Below are positions 17,492 to 26,096 of a stretch of 64,000 bases of DNA, one piece after another. The translations under genes and the position numbers were made by a program. The stretch comes from Salinisphaera sp. LB1 (GTDB taxonomy: Bacteria > Pseudomonadota > Gammaproteobacteria > Nevskiales > Salinisphaeraceae): assembly GCF_003177035.1 (NCBI RefSeq), contig NZ_CP029488.1:2852001-2916000 (forward strand), in the 5' to 3' direction. The first letter of the stretch is position 1, and every line of letters begins with the position of its first letter. The notes under the pieces are model-generated. The model did no database searches. It worked only from the letters and a program-made list of their open reading frames with translations, and was not told where the DNA came from.

Positions 17492-18679
17492 ATGACAGAC
17501 CAAGCCATTGAATACCGCCTGCGACAGCAATCCCTGATCTCCGAGTTTGGCTTGTATGCGCTGAATAACCGCGACTTCGCGGCCCTGGCGAACGAGGCCT
17601 CGCGGCTGGCCGCGGAAGGCGTGCATTCGCGCCTGGCGAAGGTTCTGATCTATCAGCCGGCCGAGAACCATTTTCTCGTGTATGCCGGCGTGGGCTGGCA
17701 TGAAGGGGTGGTCGGCCACGCCACGATCGGCGGCGGGCTCGACTCGCCCGCGGGGTACGCCCTGCATACGGGCCGGCCGGTCATCGCCAACCATCTGCGG
17801 GGCGAGCAACGCTTTCGTACGCCCCGGGTGCTGGCCGATCACGGGGTCGACACGGCGATCAACGTCATCATCCAGGGGAATGGCGAGCCGTTCGGCGTGC
17901 TCGAGGCCGACACGTCGGCGCGCAACCGTGTGTTCGACGAGGACGACGCGGCGTTCCTGCAATCGCTTGCCAACGTTCTGGCTTCGGCCCACGAGCGCGC
18001 ACAGACCGAGCAGGCGCTCGAGCGCGCCGTGCACGACAAGGATGTGTTGCTGCGCGAAAAGGAAACGCTGCTCGACGAGCTCAATCATCGAGTCAAGAAC
18101 AATCTGCAGGTCGTAAGCAATCTGTTGTCGATCGAAACCGCCCGCCTCGACGACTCGGTTGCCCAGCAGCGTTTTCGCGCGGTGCGTAACCGTGTGACGA
18201 CGCTCGGTCGCCTGCATCAGCATCTGTACCAGTCCGGCCAGGCGCATGACGTCGAATTCGGCAAGTACCTCCAGGAACTGTGCGACAACCTCAACCAGTT
18301 CTATAAGAACGAGCATTCGGATGTCTGCATCGAGGCCGATATCGAATCCGCCCATGCCCACCTCGACCGCGCTATCCCGCTCGCCCTGATCGTCAATGAG
18401 CTGATTGCCAACAGCGCCAAGCATGCCTTTCCGCAAGGGCAGTCGGGAACCGTGCGGGTCAAGCTCCGGCGCGAAAGGGACTATCTCACCATCACCGTGG
18501 CCGACAACGGCCGGGGCATGCCACCGAAGGCGACCGCGCAGGGCAACGGGCATGAATTGATCGCCCTGCTCGGCGAGCGCATCGATGCTGAATTGCGGAC
18601 CTACACCAACGATGGCACGACCGTCACGGTCCGGGTTCCCGAGCAGGCCTTGCGAGCCGTGGACGAAGGCGACGGCTGA
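17492..18679 (+). CDS. GAF-domain sensor histidine kinase of the HisKA_2 type
   Basis: A ~395-residue soluble kinase. A GAF domain spans about residues 15-175, then a helical linker (about 180-200). The HisKA_2 dimerisation domain has the phospho-accepting histidine in LDELNHRVKNNLQVVSNLL (about residue 204), and the HATPase domain has NELIANSAKHAF and VADNGRGMP. No receiver domain is attached and no response regulator is adjacent, so the partner is unknown. I chose ATG 17492 (MTDQAIEYRL); the in-frame ATG at 17441 adds an unconserved 17 residues. Confidence 0.87.
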   Translation: MTDQAIEYRLRQQSLISEFGLYALNNRDFAALANEASRLAAEGVHSRLAKVLIYQPAENHFLVYAGVGWHEGVVGHATIGGGLDSPAGYALHTGRPVIANHLRGEQRFRTPRVLADHGVDTAINVIIQGNGEPFGVLEADTSARNRVFDEDDAAFLQSLANVLASAHERAQTEQALERAVHDKDVLLREKETLLDELNHRVKNNLQVVSNLLSIETARLDDSVAQQRFRAVRNRVTTLGRLHQHLYQSGQAHDVEFGKYLQELCDNLNQFYKNEHSDVCIEADIESAHAHLDRAIPLALIVNELIANSAKHAFPQGQSGTVRVKLRRERDYLTITVADNGRGMPPKATAQGNGHELIALLGERIDAELRTYTNDGTTVTVRVPEQALRAVDEGDG

Positions 18680-18791
18680 TACGCAAACGCCGCCCGGGTA
18701 GGGCGGGTAGCGCTGCGATCACATCCGTATGCGGCGTTGCCTTGAGTACGGCACAAGCCGACATGATCGGGCTTTCCATGCCGTGGTGGTG

Positions 18792-18816
18792 CGGTATGAA
18801 ACGGTAACAGGCCCTA
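18792..18816 (-). repeat. end fragment of the maeA-type palindromic repeat
   Basis: On the minus strand TAGGGCCTGTTACCGTTTCA directly forms the stop codon of the Lrp-type gene and matches the left end of the element at 10632 with one substitution. The inner part of the element is absent. Confidence 0.6.
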
Positions 18817-19260
18817 GATACGCGGTCCGCCGCGCCGGTTCTTGATGCGCCGTAGCAGCATCGTGCAGTCGATCGACAGCACCCCCTCACGGGCGAAGAA
18901 GTGCTCGCGCACGAAGGCGTCGAGATCCGCTTCGGTGTGGGTGAGCGTGTGAATGTGCAGGCTGCGCATGTCGCTCATCAAGTACAGACTGACTACCTCC
19001 GAAAGCGTCGCCAACTCGGCGCATAACGTCTCGACCAGCGTGGGCGCTACTTTCGCGTCCAGGAATGCCGAGATTCCCACCCCGACCTTTTCCGGATTCA
19101 CCACCGCTGTGAACTGCTCGATCACGCCGCGCGCCTGAAGGCTGGCGGTGCGATCGCGCGCGTGCGCACGCGAGATCGCCAGTCGCCGGCCGATCTCGGC
19201 AAAGGAAAGACGGCCGTCCTCGATCAACAGGCCGAGAATGCGTCGGTCCAGATCGTCCAT
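18814..19260 (-). CDS. Lrp/AsnC-family transcription regulator
   Basis: 148 residues. The N-terminal winged helix-turn-helix (DDLDRRILGLLIEDGRLSFAEIGRRLAIS) and C-terminal RAM domain (KVGVGISAFLDAKV through IDCTMLLRRIKNR) are typical, and the length is normal. It is divergent from the TRAP-TSUP-GGT operon at 19622, with 361 bases between, so it is the natural candidate to regulate that operon in response to an amino acid or related ligand. That role is inferred from position. Its stop codon is supplied by a repeat fragment. Confidence 0.88.
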   Translation of the reverse strand: MDDLDRRILGLLIEDGRLSFAEIGRRLAISRAHARDRTASLQARGVIEQFTAVVNPEKVGVGISAFLDAKVAPTLVETLCAELATLSEVVSLYLMSDMRSLHIHTLTHTEADLDAFVREHFFAREGVLSIDCTMLLRRIKNRRGGPRI

Positions 19261-19621
19261 GGGTCACCTCGAAGTCGCACTGAAAGGGGGCGGGCGCTTT
19301 TTCGATGCGTTTTTGACAAACGATAAAGCACACGCCCCATCGTCATGCAGTTTTCCTGCCATCCGGTAATCAGTGCCGCACAAACGTGAGCGGCGGCCGT
19401 CAATCGGCTCCGATTGTCATTTCGCGTTCCGGCGACACGGCACCAACCGGGTGCATTCCGGTGGCCGGAGGGCTGTCTGAATCCGAACCGGTAATTCTTA
19501 TGTTAATCAAAACAAACATATAGTTACGTTATTGATCCGGTCTGGCACGTACCTTGCTCCTAGCGCCTGGTGGGCAGCGATTCCTTTTTTGACATTGCAA
19601 TCGGGACAACGGAGATAAGCG
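19261..19621. promoter_or_regulatory. divergent control region, lrp-like gene / TRAP operon
   Basis: A 361-base gene-free region. The stretch 19490-19545 is strikingly AT-rich for this genome (TTAATCAAAACAAACATATA). It is the likely place for TRAP-operon promoter elements and Lrp-type binding. I could not fix -35 and -10 boxes with confidence. Confidence 0.45.
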
Positions 19622-20713
19622 ATGACCATCAAGCGGCGTGATTTTCTGAAGACTGGAGCTGGTGCGCTGGCCGGGGCGGCATCCGCCCCGATGATCGCCA
19701 GTGCGGCCGAAAAAAAGACATTCCACTGGCGGATGACCAGCGCGTACGGTCCGGGGGCGCCCTTCTACAGCACCGGCTCGGGCAGTGCGACAGACTTTTG
19801 CAAACGCGTGGAAGCCGCATCCAACGGGCGTCTCAAAATCGATTTCTATGCCGCCAAGTCGCTGGTGCCGGCTTTCGGCGGATTCGACGCCGTGCGTTCC
19901 GGCACTGTGCACATGAACTGGGGCAATTCGTATTTCTGGTCCGGAAAAGTATTTGCGGCCCAGTATTTTGCGGCCGTGCCGTTCGGCATGGGCACGCTCG
20001 GCGTCAATGCCTGGCTGTATAACGGCGGCGGCATCGAGCTCTGGGACGAGATCTATTCGGACTTCGGGCTGAAGGCATTACCGTGCGGTAATACCGGCAT
20101 GCAGATGACCGGCTGGTTCAAGAAGCCGATCGAGAACGTGGACAGCTTCAAGGGCCTGCGGATGCGTATACCCGGACTGGCCGCCAAGGTCTACGAGCAG
20201 CTGGGCGTCAGCGTCAAGCTGCTGCCCGGTAGTTCCATCTTCCCGGCTCTCAATCGTGGCGTGATCGATGCCGCGGAATTCGTTGGCCCTTATCTCGACC
20301 GACAGCTCGGACTGCAGAACGCGGCCCAATACTACTACACCCCGGGCTGGCACGAGCCGGGCACCGTGACCGAGCTGCTTATCGGCAAGCAGGCCTGGGA
20401 AAGTCTGCCGCCCGATCTGCAGGCCGTGGTCGAAAACTGTGCGGCGGCCTGCAATGAGATCAGCTTCGCCTGGTGCAACGCCAACAATCCGGATGCGCTG
20501 CGCGATCTCGTCGACAAGGACGGCGTGAAGGTCAAGCATCTGCCGGACGGTGTGCTCGAACAGCTGCGCACGGCCAGCAACGACATCCTCAGCGACTACG
20601 TCAAGAAGGATCCGCAGGTCGCGAAGGTCAACAAGTCGTACTTCGACTTCAAGAAGAAAGCCGACGCCTGGTTCGATATCAGCGAAAAGATGGTGCTCGA
20701 CAAGAATCTGTGA
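19622..20713 (+). CDS. TRAP transporter substrate-binding protein (DctP, TakP-like)
   Basis: 363 residues with a twin-arginine signal (KRRDFLKTGAGALAGAA), so it is probably exported folded by Tat. The mature part has the DctP-family features LKIDFYAAKSLVPAFGGFDA, GLRMRIPGLAAKVYEQLG and SSIFPALNRGVIDAAEFVGP. The latter resembles TakP-type proteins that bind 2-oxo acids, though other organic acids or sulfonates are possible. It is the first gene of a tightly packed operon: its TGA stop overlaps the ATG of dctQ by one base. Confidence 0.9.
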   Translation: MTIKRRDFLKTGAGALAGAASAPMIASAAEKKTFHWRMTSAYGPGAPFYSTGSGSATDFCKRVEAASNGRLKIDFYAAKSLVPAFGGFDAVRSGTVHMNWGNSYFWSGKVFAAQYFAAVPFGMGTLGVNAWLYNGGGIELWDEIYSDFGLKALPCGNTGMQMTGWFKKPIENVDSFKGLRMRIPGLAAKVYEQLGVSVKLLPGSSIFPALNRGVIDAAEFVGPYLDRQLGLQNAAQYYYTPGWHEPGTVTELLIGKQAWESLPPDLQAVVENCAAACNEISFAWCNANNPDALRDLVDKDGVKVKHLPDGVLEQLRTASNDILSDYVKKDPQVAKVNKSYFDFKKKADAWFDISEKMVLDKNL

Positions 20714-21255
20714 TGCATATGTCGATCCAATTCTTTTCGCAATCGCTGGGCCGCCTGGCCGACGGGATCGACGGAGGCATCCACTGGATGGGGCGCATCT
20801 GTGCCTGGCTTACGCTGGTGTTGGTGCTGCTGGTGGCCAGCGATGTGCTGGCCCGTTATATCTGGCACGTCGGTTCAGTTGCCGAGCAGCAGCTCGAATG
20901 GCATCTGCTCGCGGTGGTCGCCATGCTCAGCGCACCGTTCACCTTGCAGCAGGATGAGCACGTCCGGGTCGACATCTTCTACCAGAGCTTTTCCGAGCCG
21001 ACCCGCCGCCGGATCAATATCCTGGTGTGTTTCCTGATCATCATACCGACCTCGGTGTTCATCGCTTATGTCTCAATGAGATTCGTCACCATGGCTTATC
21101 AAATGGGCGAGGGCTCGGCCACGCCCGGCGGGTTGCCCGACCGTTTTCTGCTCAAGGCATTCGTCCCGCTGGGTTTTGTGCTGATCGCGCTGGAAGGCAT
21201 GGCGCTCGGGATTCGTGCGCTCATACCACGGCAGCAGGCCATGCATGGGCGTTGA
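20713..21255 (+). CDS. TRAP transporter small membrane subunit (DctQ)
   Basis: 180 residues with four predicted membrane helices; LTLVLVLLVASDVLARYIW and EQQLEWHLLAVVAML fit DctQ. It partners DctM in the sodium-driven TRAP permease. The ATG at 20713 overlaps the dctP stop (TGATG). A possible alternative is the ATG at 20719. The last 11 bases overlap dctM. Confidence 0.88.
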   Translation: MHMSIQFFSQSLGRLADGIDGGIHWMGRICAWLTLVLVLLVASDVLARYIWHVGSVAEQQLEWHLLAVVAMLSAPFTLQQDEHVRVDIFYQSFSEPTRRRINILVCFLIIIPTSVFIAYVSMRFVTMAYQMGEGSATPGGLPDRFLLKAFVPLGFVLIALEGMALGIRALIPRQQAMHGR

Positions 21256-22567
21256 ATATCTGGCCCTGGTCATGGTCGGTGCGCTGTTCGCGCTGCTGCT
21301 GGTCGGCATCCCCGTGCCTTTTGCGCTGACCGCGGCAGGCCTTGTGTTCGGTGTCGCGGGCGCAGGGGAGTCGCTGTTCAATCTGCTGCCCCTGCGCATC
21401 TACGGCGTGGTCACCAATTACACGCTGCTAGCGATTCCGCTGTTCGTGTTCATGGGCGTGATGCTGGAAAAGTCACGGCTCGCCGAACGCATGCTCGAAG
21501 TCATCGGTCATCTGTCGGGCAGCCGGCCGGGGGGCATGGCGCTGGCCATCATCGTGTTCGGTGTCGTGATGGGGGCCTCAACCGGCATCGTGGCCGCCAC
21601 GGTGGTCACCGTCGGTTTGATCAGCCTGCCCACGCTGCTCGCGCGCGGCTACGACAAGGGCATCACCTGCGGCACGATTTGCGCGTCGGGCACGCTCGGC
21701 CAGATCATCCCGCCGAGCCTGGTGCTGATCATCCTGTCCGACATCTCCGGTGTCTCGGTGGGTACGCTGTTCGCGGGCGCGTTGATCCCGAGCCTGATGC
21801 TCGCGGGGCTGTATCTGGTGTACCTCACCGTTGTGGCGATATGGCAACCGCAGCGCATGCCGCCGATCGATGCCGACGAGCGGGCCGGGATGAGTGCCGG
21901 CCGTCTGGCGATCGATCTCGTCAAGGTGGTATTGCCGCCAGTGGCGCTGATTATCCTGGTGCTCGGGTCGATCATCGGGGGCGTGGCCGCGCCGACCGAG
22001 GCGGCCTCGATGGGGGCGCTCGGCTCCATCGTGCTCGTGCTGTGCTCAGGCCGGCTGAGCTACCAGGTCATGCGCGAGACCGTGTTGTCGACGTTCAAGA
22101 TCACCGGTATGACGCTGTTCGTGCTGATCGCGGCCCAGGTGTTCAGCCTGGCCTTCCGCGGGTTGGGCGGCGATGTGTTGGTCGATCAGCTGTTCGCGTT
22201 GCTGCCTGGCGGCGTATGGGGCGGCATTGCGTTCATGGGTGTCCTGATTTTCGTGCTGGGCTTCTTTCTCGATTGGATCGAGATCTCTTACATCGTGTTG
22301 CCCTTGTTCCTGCCGTATTTCACCCAGTCCGGGGTGAATCTGGCCTGGCTGTGCATTCTCGTTGCCATGATCCTGCAAACTTCTTTTCTTACGCCGCCGT
22401 TCGGCTGGTCGCTGTTTTATCTGCGTGGTGTGGCGCCGCCGGAAATCACCACGCGGGATATCTATCGGGGCGTGATGCCCTTTATCGGCATTCAGGTCGT
22501 GGCCGTGATCGCGCTGTGCGTGTTTCCGGCGATCGCGATCTGGCTGCCGCACGCCATTGGTTGGTAG
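21245..22567 (+). CDS. TRAP transporter large membrane subunit (DctM)
   Basis: 440 residues and about 12 membrane segments. The DctM hallmarks are VTNYTLLAIPLFVFMGVMLE, MGASTGIVAATVVTVGLISLP, CASGTLGQIIPPSLVLI and VAAPTEAASMGALGS. Start at ATG 21245 (MGVEYLALVM), overlapping the end of dctQ by 11 bases. It imports the ligand of the DctP protein using a sodium gradient, which suits a saline habitat. Confidence 0.92.
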   Translation: MGVEYLALVMVGALFALLLVGIPVPFALTAAGLVFGVAGAGESLFNLLPLRIYGVVTNYTLLAIPLFVFMGVMLEKSRLAERMLEVIGHLSGSRPGGMALAIIVFGVVMGASTGIVAATVVTVGLISLPTLLARGYDKGITCGTICASGTLGQIIPPSLVLIILSDISGVSVGTLFAGALIPSLMLAGLYLVYLTVVAIWQPQRMPPIDADERAGMSAGRLAIDLVKVVLPPVALIILVLGSIIGGVAAPTEAASMGALGSIVLVLCSGRLSYQVMRETVLSTFKITGMTLFVLIAAQVFSLAFRGLGGDVLVDQLFALLPGGVWGGIAFMGVLIFVLGFFLDWIEISYIVLPLFLPYFTQSGVNLAWLCILVAMILQTSFLTPPFGWSLFYLRGVAPPEITTRDIYRGVMPFIGIQVVAVIALCVFPAIAIWLPHAIGW

Positions 22568-22573
22568 TCGATC

Positions 22574-23416
22574 ATGATTCACGCAATGGACATCCATGGC
22601 CTGCTCTGGCTGGCCGCATTGGCCGGTGCGCTGCTCGCGACCGGCCTGGTGGCTGGCCTGATGGCCGGGCTGCTCGGTGTCGGCGGCGGTATCGTTATCG
22701 TGCCGGTGCTCTACAACCTGTTCGCATGGCTCGGCATCGATAGCGGCGTCCGCATGCACGTGGCTGTGGCCACCTCGCTGGCGACCATCATTCCCACCTC
22801 GATCGTGTCGGCGCGCGCGCATTATCAGCGCGGCAGCCTCGACCCCGGTCTGCTCCGCTCGCTGGCGCCCGGCGTGGTGGCCGGCGTACTCGCGGGCACC
22901 GCTCTGGCGGGGTGGGTCAGCGGCGCGGTGCTCACCGGCGTGTTCGCCGTGGTGGCGTTAATCGTGGCTGTGAACATGGCGTTGCGCGTCTCCAGCGCCG
23001 CGTTGGCCGAGGGCTTGCCCGGCAAGCCGGCGCGGTTGGCGCTCGGCGCCGTGATCGGTGGGTTTTCCAGCCTGATGGGTATCGGCGGCGGAACCTTGAG
23101 TGTGCCGCTGCTGAGTTTGTTCGATGTCCCCATGCGCCGGGCGGTGGGGACCGCCGCCGCCATCGGGTTGATCATCAGCGTGCCGGGCGCGCTGGGCATG
23201 GTCATCAGCGGGCTCGGTGCGCCCCACCTGCCGCCGGGCAGCCTGGGCTACGTCAATCTGATCGGCTTTGCGCTGATCGTGCCCGTCACGGTGCTCATGG
23301 CCCCGGTCGGCGCGCGGTTGGCGCATAGTGTGAACCCATTGCGACTGCGTCAGGTGTTTGCGCTATTCCTCCTGCTCACATCGTTGCGTATGTTTGTTGA
23401 TCTATTCGGCGGTTGA
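22574..23416 (+). CDS. TSUP (TauE/SafE) family permease
   Basis: 280 residues and about eight membrane segments with the internal repeat typical of the family: AGLLGVGGGIVIVP near residue 35 and SSLMGIGGGTLSVPLL near residue 160. Characterised TSUP members export sulfite, sulfoacetate or similar sulfur anions, though others have different substrates. It begins six bases after the dctM stop and is followed 18 bases later by the gamma-glutamyltransferase gene, so it is in the same operon. An ATG four codons downstream (22586) is an alternative start. Confidence 0.88.
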   Translation: MIHAMDIHGLLWLAALAGALLATGLVAGLMAGLLGVGGGIVIVPVLYNLFAWLGIDSGVRMHVAVATSLATIIPTSIVSARAHYQRGSLDPGLLRSLAPGVVAGVLAGTALAGWVSGAVLTGVFAVVALIVAVNMALRVSSAALAEGLPGKPARLALGAVIGGFSSLMGIGGGTLSVPLLSLFDVPMRRAVGTAAAIGLIISVPGALGMVISGLGAPHLPPGSLGYVNLIGFALIVPVTVLMAPVGARLAHSVNPLRLRQVFALFLLLTSLRMFVDLFGG

Positions 23417-23434
23417 AACAGAAGGAAATAAATT

Positions 23435-25021
23435 ATGCGAGAAACGCTTCGCAGTCGCCGCGGCATGGTGGTCGCGCCCCATCATCTGGCGGCGCAGGCC
23501 GGACGCGATGTCTTGCGCGAAGGCGGTAATGCCATCGAGGCGATGATCGCCAGCGCCGCCGCCATCGCCGTCGTTTATCCGCATATGAATTCCATCGGCG
23601 GCGACGGCTTCTGGCTGATCTCGCGCCCCGGCGAGGCGCCGCGCGCCATCGACGCCTGCGGACCCGCCGTGGCCCAGGCTGATAGCGCCTTCTATGCCGG
23701 TCACGACACCATTCCCTCGCGCGGGCCTTTGGCCGCGCTCACTGTCGCCGGCACCGTGGGCGGCTGGACGCGTGCTCAGGCCATCAGCCAGGAATGGGGC
23801 GGGCGACTGCCCTTGTCGCGGTTGTTGGCCGACGCGGCCGAACATGCCCGCCACGGCATCGCCGTCACTCGAAGCCAGGCCGCGCTCGGCGCTGCCAAGC
23901 ACGACGAACTGGTGGGCGTGCCCGGCTTTGCCGAGCATCTATTCATCGACGGCCGTCCGCCGGACGTCGGTACTGTCCTCAAGCAGAGCCGGCTTGCCGA
24001 TACACTCGACCAGCTCGCGCGCGCCGGCCTGGACGACTTCTACCGCGGCGCACTCGCCGATGCCATGGCCGCCGACCTCGAAGCCGCCGGCAGCCCGTTG
24101 CGCCGCCGCGATTTGGCTGACTTTGCCGCCCGCGAGGTCGCGCCGCTCGCGGTCGCCCTGCACGATGCCGATGTGTACAACCTGCCGCCGCCGACGCAAG
24201 GTCTGGCCTCGCTGATGATTCTCGGCCTGTTCGACCGTCTGGGCGTGGCCGAGGGCGAGGGCTTCGCCCACTTGCACGGGCTGATCGAAGCCACCAAGCA
24301 AGCGTTTCTCGTCCGCGATCGCGAAGTCACCGATCCGGCCTGGATGACCCGGGACCCGTCGACCTGGCTGACCGATACTCATCTCGACACGCTCGCCGCA
24401 CAGATCGATCCGGCCCAGGCGTTGCCTTGGCCGCAACCGGACGCCCCCGGCGATACCGTCTGGCTGGGCTGCATCGACGGCGACGGCTGCGCCGTGAGCT
24501 TCATTCAAAGCATCTACTGGGAATTCGGCTCCGGCGTCGTCTCGCCGTCCACCGGCGTGCTCTGGCAGAATCGCGGTATAAGCTTCAGTCTCGATGCGAA
24601 GGGGCGCCAGGCGCTGGCGCCGGGCCGTCGCCCGTTCCATACACTCAACCCGGCGCTCGCCCGGTTCGCCGATGGACGTACCATGGTCTACGGCACCATG
24701 GGCGGCGAAGGCCAGCCCCAGACCCAGGCGGCCGTCTTCACGCGCTACGCGCGTTTCGGTGAGCCCATCCAGCAGGCCATCAGCGCACCGCGCTGGTTGC
24801 TGGGCCGCACCTGGGGCGAAAACAGTACGACGCTCAAACTCGAATCGCGCTTCAGCGCCGATCTGGTTGAACAACTGCGAGCCGCCGGCCACGATACCGA
24901 GATCCTGGCGGATGCCTTCAGCGACACCATGGGCCACGCGGGCGCCGTGATCCACCGCCCGGACGGCTGGTTCGAGGGCGGCGCCGATCCAAGGAGCGAC
25001 GGGATCGCTGCGGGCGCCTGA
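23435..25021 (+). CDS. gamma-glutamyltransferase family protein (YwrD-like)
   Basis: A 528-residue N-terminal nucleophile hydrolase. GMVVAPHHLAAQAGRDVLREGGNAIEAMIA and NSIGGDGFWLI open the large subunit. Autoprocessing would occur before the threonine in GDTVWLGCIDGDG (about residue 344), which becomes the catalytic residue. FHTLNPALARFADGRTMVYGTMGGEGQPQTQ closes the family signature. No signal peptide is seen, so it is probably cytoplasmic, unlike classic Ggt. Relatives hydrolyse gamma-glutamyl or amide bonds of varied substrates. Its operon partners (TRAP, TSUP) suggest it processes the imported compound. Confidence 0.88.
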   Translation: MRETLRSRRGMVVAPHHLAAQAGRDVLREGGNAIEAMIASAAAIAVVYPHMNSIGGDGFWLISRPGEAPRAIDACGPAVAQADSAFYAGHDTIPSRGPLAALTVAGTVGGWTRAQAISQEWGGRLPLSRLLADAAEHARHGIAVTRSQAALGAAKHDELVGVPGFAEHLFIDGRPPDVGTVLKQSRLADTLDQLARAGLDDFYRGALADAMAADLEAAGSPLRRRDLADFAAREVAPLAVALHDADVYNLPPPTQGLASLMILGLFDRLGVAEGEGFAHLHGLIEATKQAFLVRDREVTDPAWMTRDPSTWLTDTHLDTLAAQIDPAQALPWPQPDAPGDTVWLGCIDGDGCAVSFIQSIYWEFGSGVVSPSTGVLWQNRGISFSLDAKGRQALAPGRRPFHTLNPALARFADGRTMVYGTMGGEGQPQTQAAVFTRYARFGEPIQQAISAPRWLLGRTWGENSTTLKLESRFSADLVEQLRAAGHDTEILADAFSDTMGHAGAVIHRPDGWFEGGADPRSDGIAAGA

Positions 25022-25120
25022 CCCGTGATCTTCCCGGCGATCCGGATGGGGGACAGGCTTTGTGGCCTGTCCGAGCCGGGGAGAGTGGCCTGCCAGGCGG
25101 TCGCTGTGCCAACGCGGGCC

Positions 25121-25146
25121 TCGTATGAAACGGCAACAAGACCTAA
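25121..25146. repeat. second end fragment of the maeA-type repeat
   Basis: TCGTATGAAACGGCAACAAG followed by ACCTAA matches the right end of the element at 10632-10900 and the fragment at 18792. It lies in the 155-base gap between ggt and rlmJ. Confidence 0.5.
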
Positions 25147-25176
25147 GCTGTGCGGTCTGCTTCGTAACGCGTTCTC

Positions 25177-26031
25177 ATGCTCTCTTACCAACACGCCTAT
25201 CACGCCGGCAATTTCGCCGACGTACACAAGCACCTGGCCCTGTACACGTTGCTCCGGTCGCTGCAGCGCAAGGAGTCGGCCATCACGCTGGTCGACACCC
25301 ACGCCGGCCGGGGGCTGTATCCATTGGCCGACAAGGCCATGCAGAAAAACGGCGAATATCGCAACGGCGTGGCCCGCCTGTGGGCGCAGCGCGATGCTAT
25401 TGCCGTGGATTCTCCGCTCGGCGACTGGATCGGGCGGCTCGCGACGTTGCAGGGTGGGGCCGTATTGCGTCGCTATCCGGGCTCGCCCTGGTGGTTTGCC
25501 GACCTGCAGCGAAAACAGGATCAGCTCTCCCTGTTCGAATTGCACCCGGCCGAGCACCAGGCGCTCGAGGCCGAAGCGCTGTCTGCGGGCAAGCGCCAGC
25601 AGCGTCTGCATGCCGACGGGCTCGAAGGGCTGCGCAAAATGCTGCCGGTGAACACGCCGCGCCTGTGCGTGCTGATCGATCCCAGCTACGAGCTCAAGAA
25701 CGAATACCAGGACGTCGCCAAGGCGCTGCGCCATATCGTGCGCAAGGCGCGCCACGCGGTGGTCGTTATCTGGTATCCGTTACTGGGCGCCCGGCGCCAC
25801 GAACGCCTGTTGGCGAGTCTGCGCCAATCCGGCATTCCCAAGCTCTGGCAAAGCGAGCTGCGGCTTGGCACTCCGGCCGCTGAATACGGCATGCATGGCA
25901 GCGGGCTCGTTCTGCTCAATCCGCCGTGGCAGCTCGATCAACGCCTGGACGATACGTTCAAGACGGTGGCGAAACTGCTCGGCGAGGGCGCCAGCCATCG
26001 CAGTGCCTGGCTGACCGGACAGGGGACATGA
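25177..26031 (+). CDS. rlmJ: 23S rRNA (adenine-2030-N6)-methyltransferase
   Basis: A 284-residue enzyme that methylates A2030 of 23S rRNA with SAM. MLSYQHAYHAGNFADVHKH at the N-terminus, VDTHAGRGLYPL, and the catalytic motif IDPSYELKNEY (Asp-Pro-Ser-Tyr, about residue 168) are diagnostic. Length matches the E. coli protein (about 280). It stands alone between the ggt operon and the antiporter gene. Confidence 0.95.
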   Translation: MLSYQHAYHAGNFADVHKHLALYTLLRSLQRKESAITLVDTHAGRGLYPLADKAMQKNGEYRNGVARLWAQRDAIAVDSPLGDWIGRLATLQGGAVLRRYPGSPWWFADLQRKQDQLSLFELHPAEHQALEAEALSAGKRQQRLHADGLEGLRKMLPVNTPRLCVLIDPSYELKNEYQDVAKALRHIVRKARHAVVVIWYPLLGARRHERLLASLRQSGIPKLWQSELRLGTPAAEYGMHGSGLVLLNPPWQLDQRLDDTFKTVAKLLGEGASHRSAWLTGQGT

Positions 26032-26096
26032 CCTATGGCAACGCCCGTCATGCGTCGAGGCGCCGGTAGTTCAAGTTAGCGGGGATTCGAACCGGG

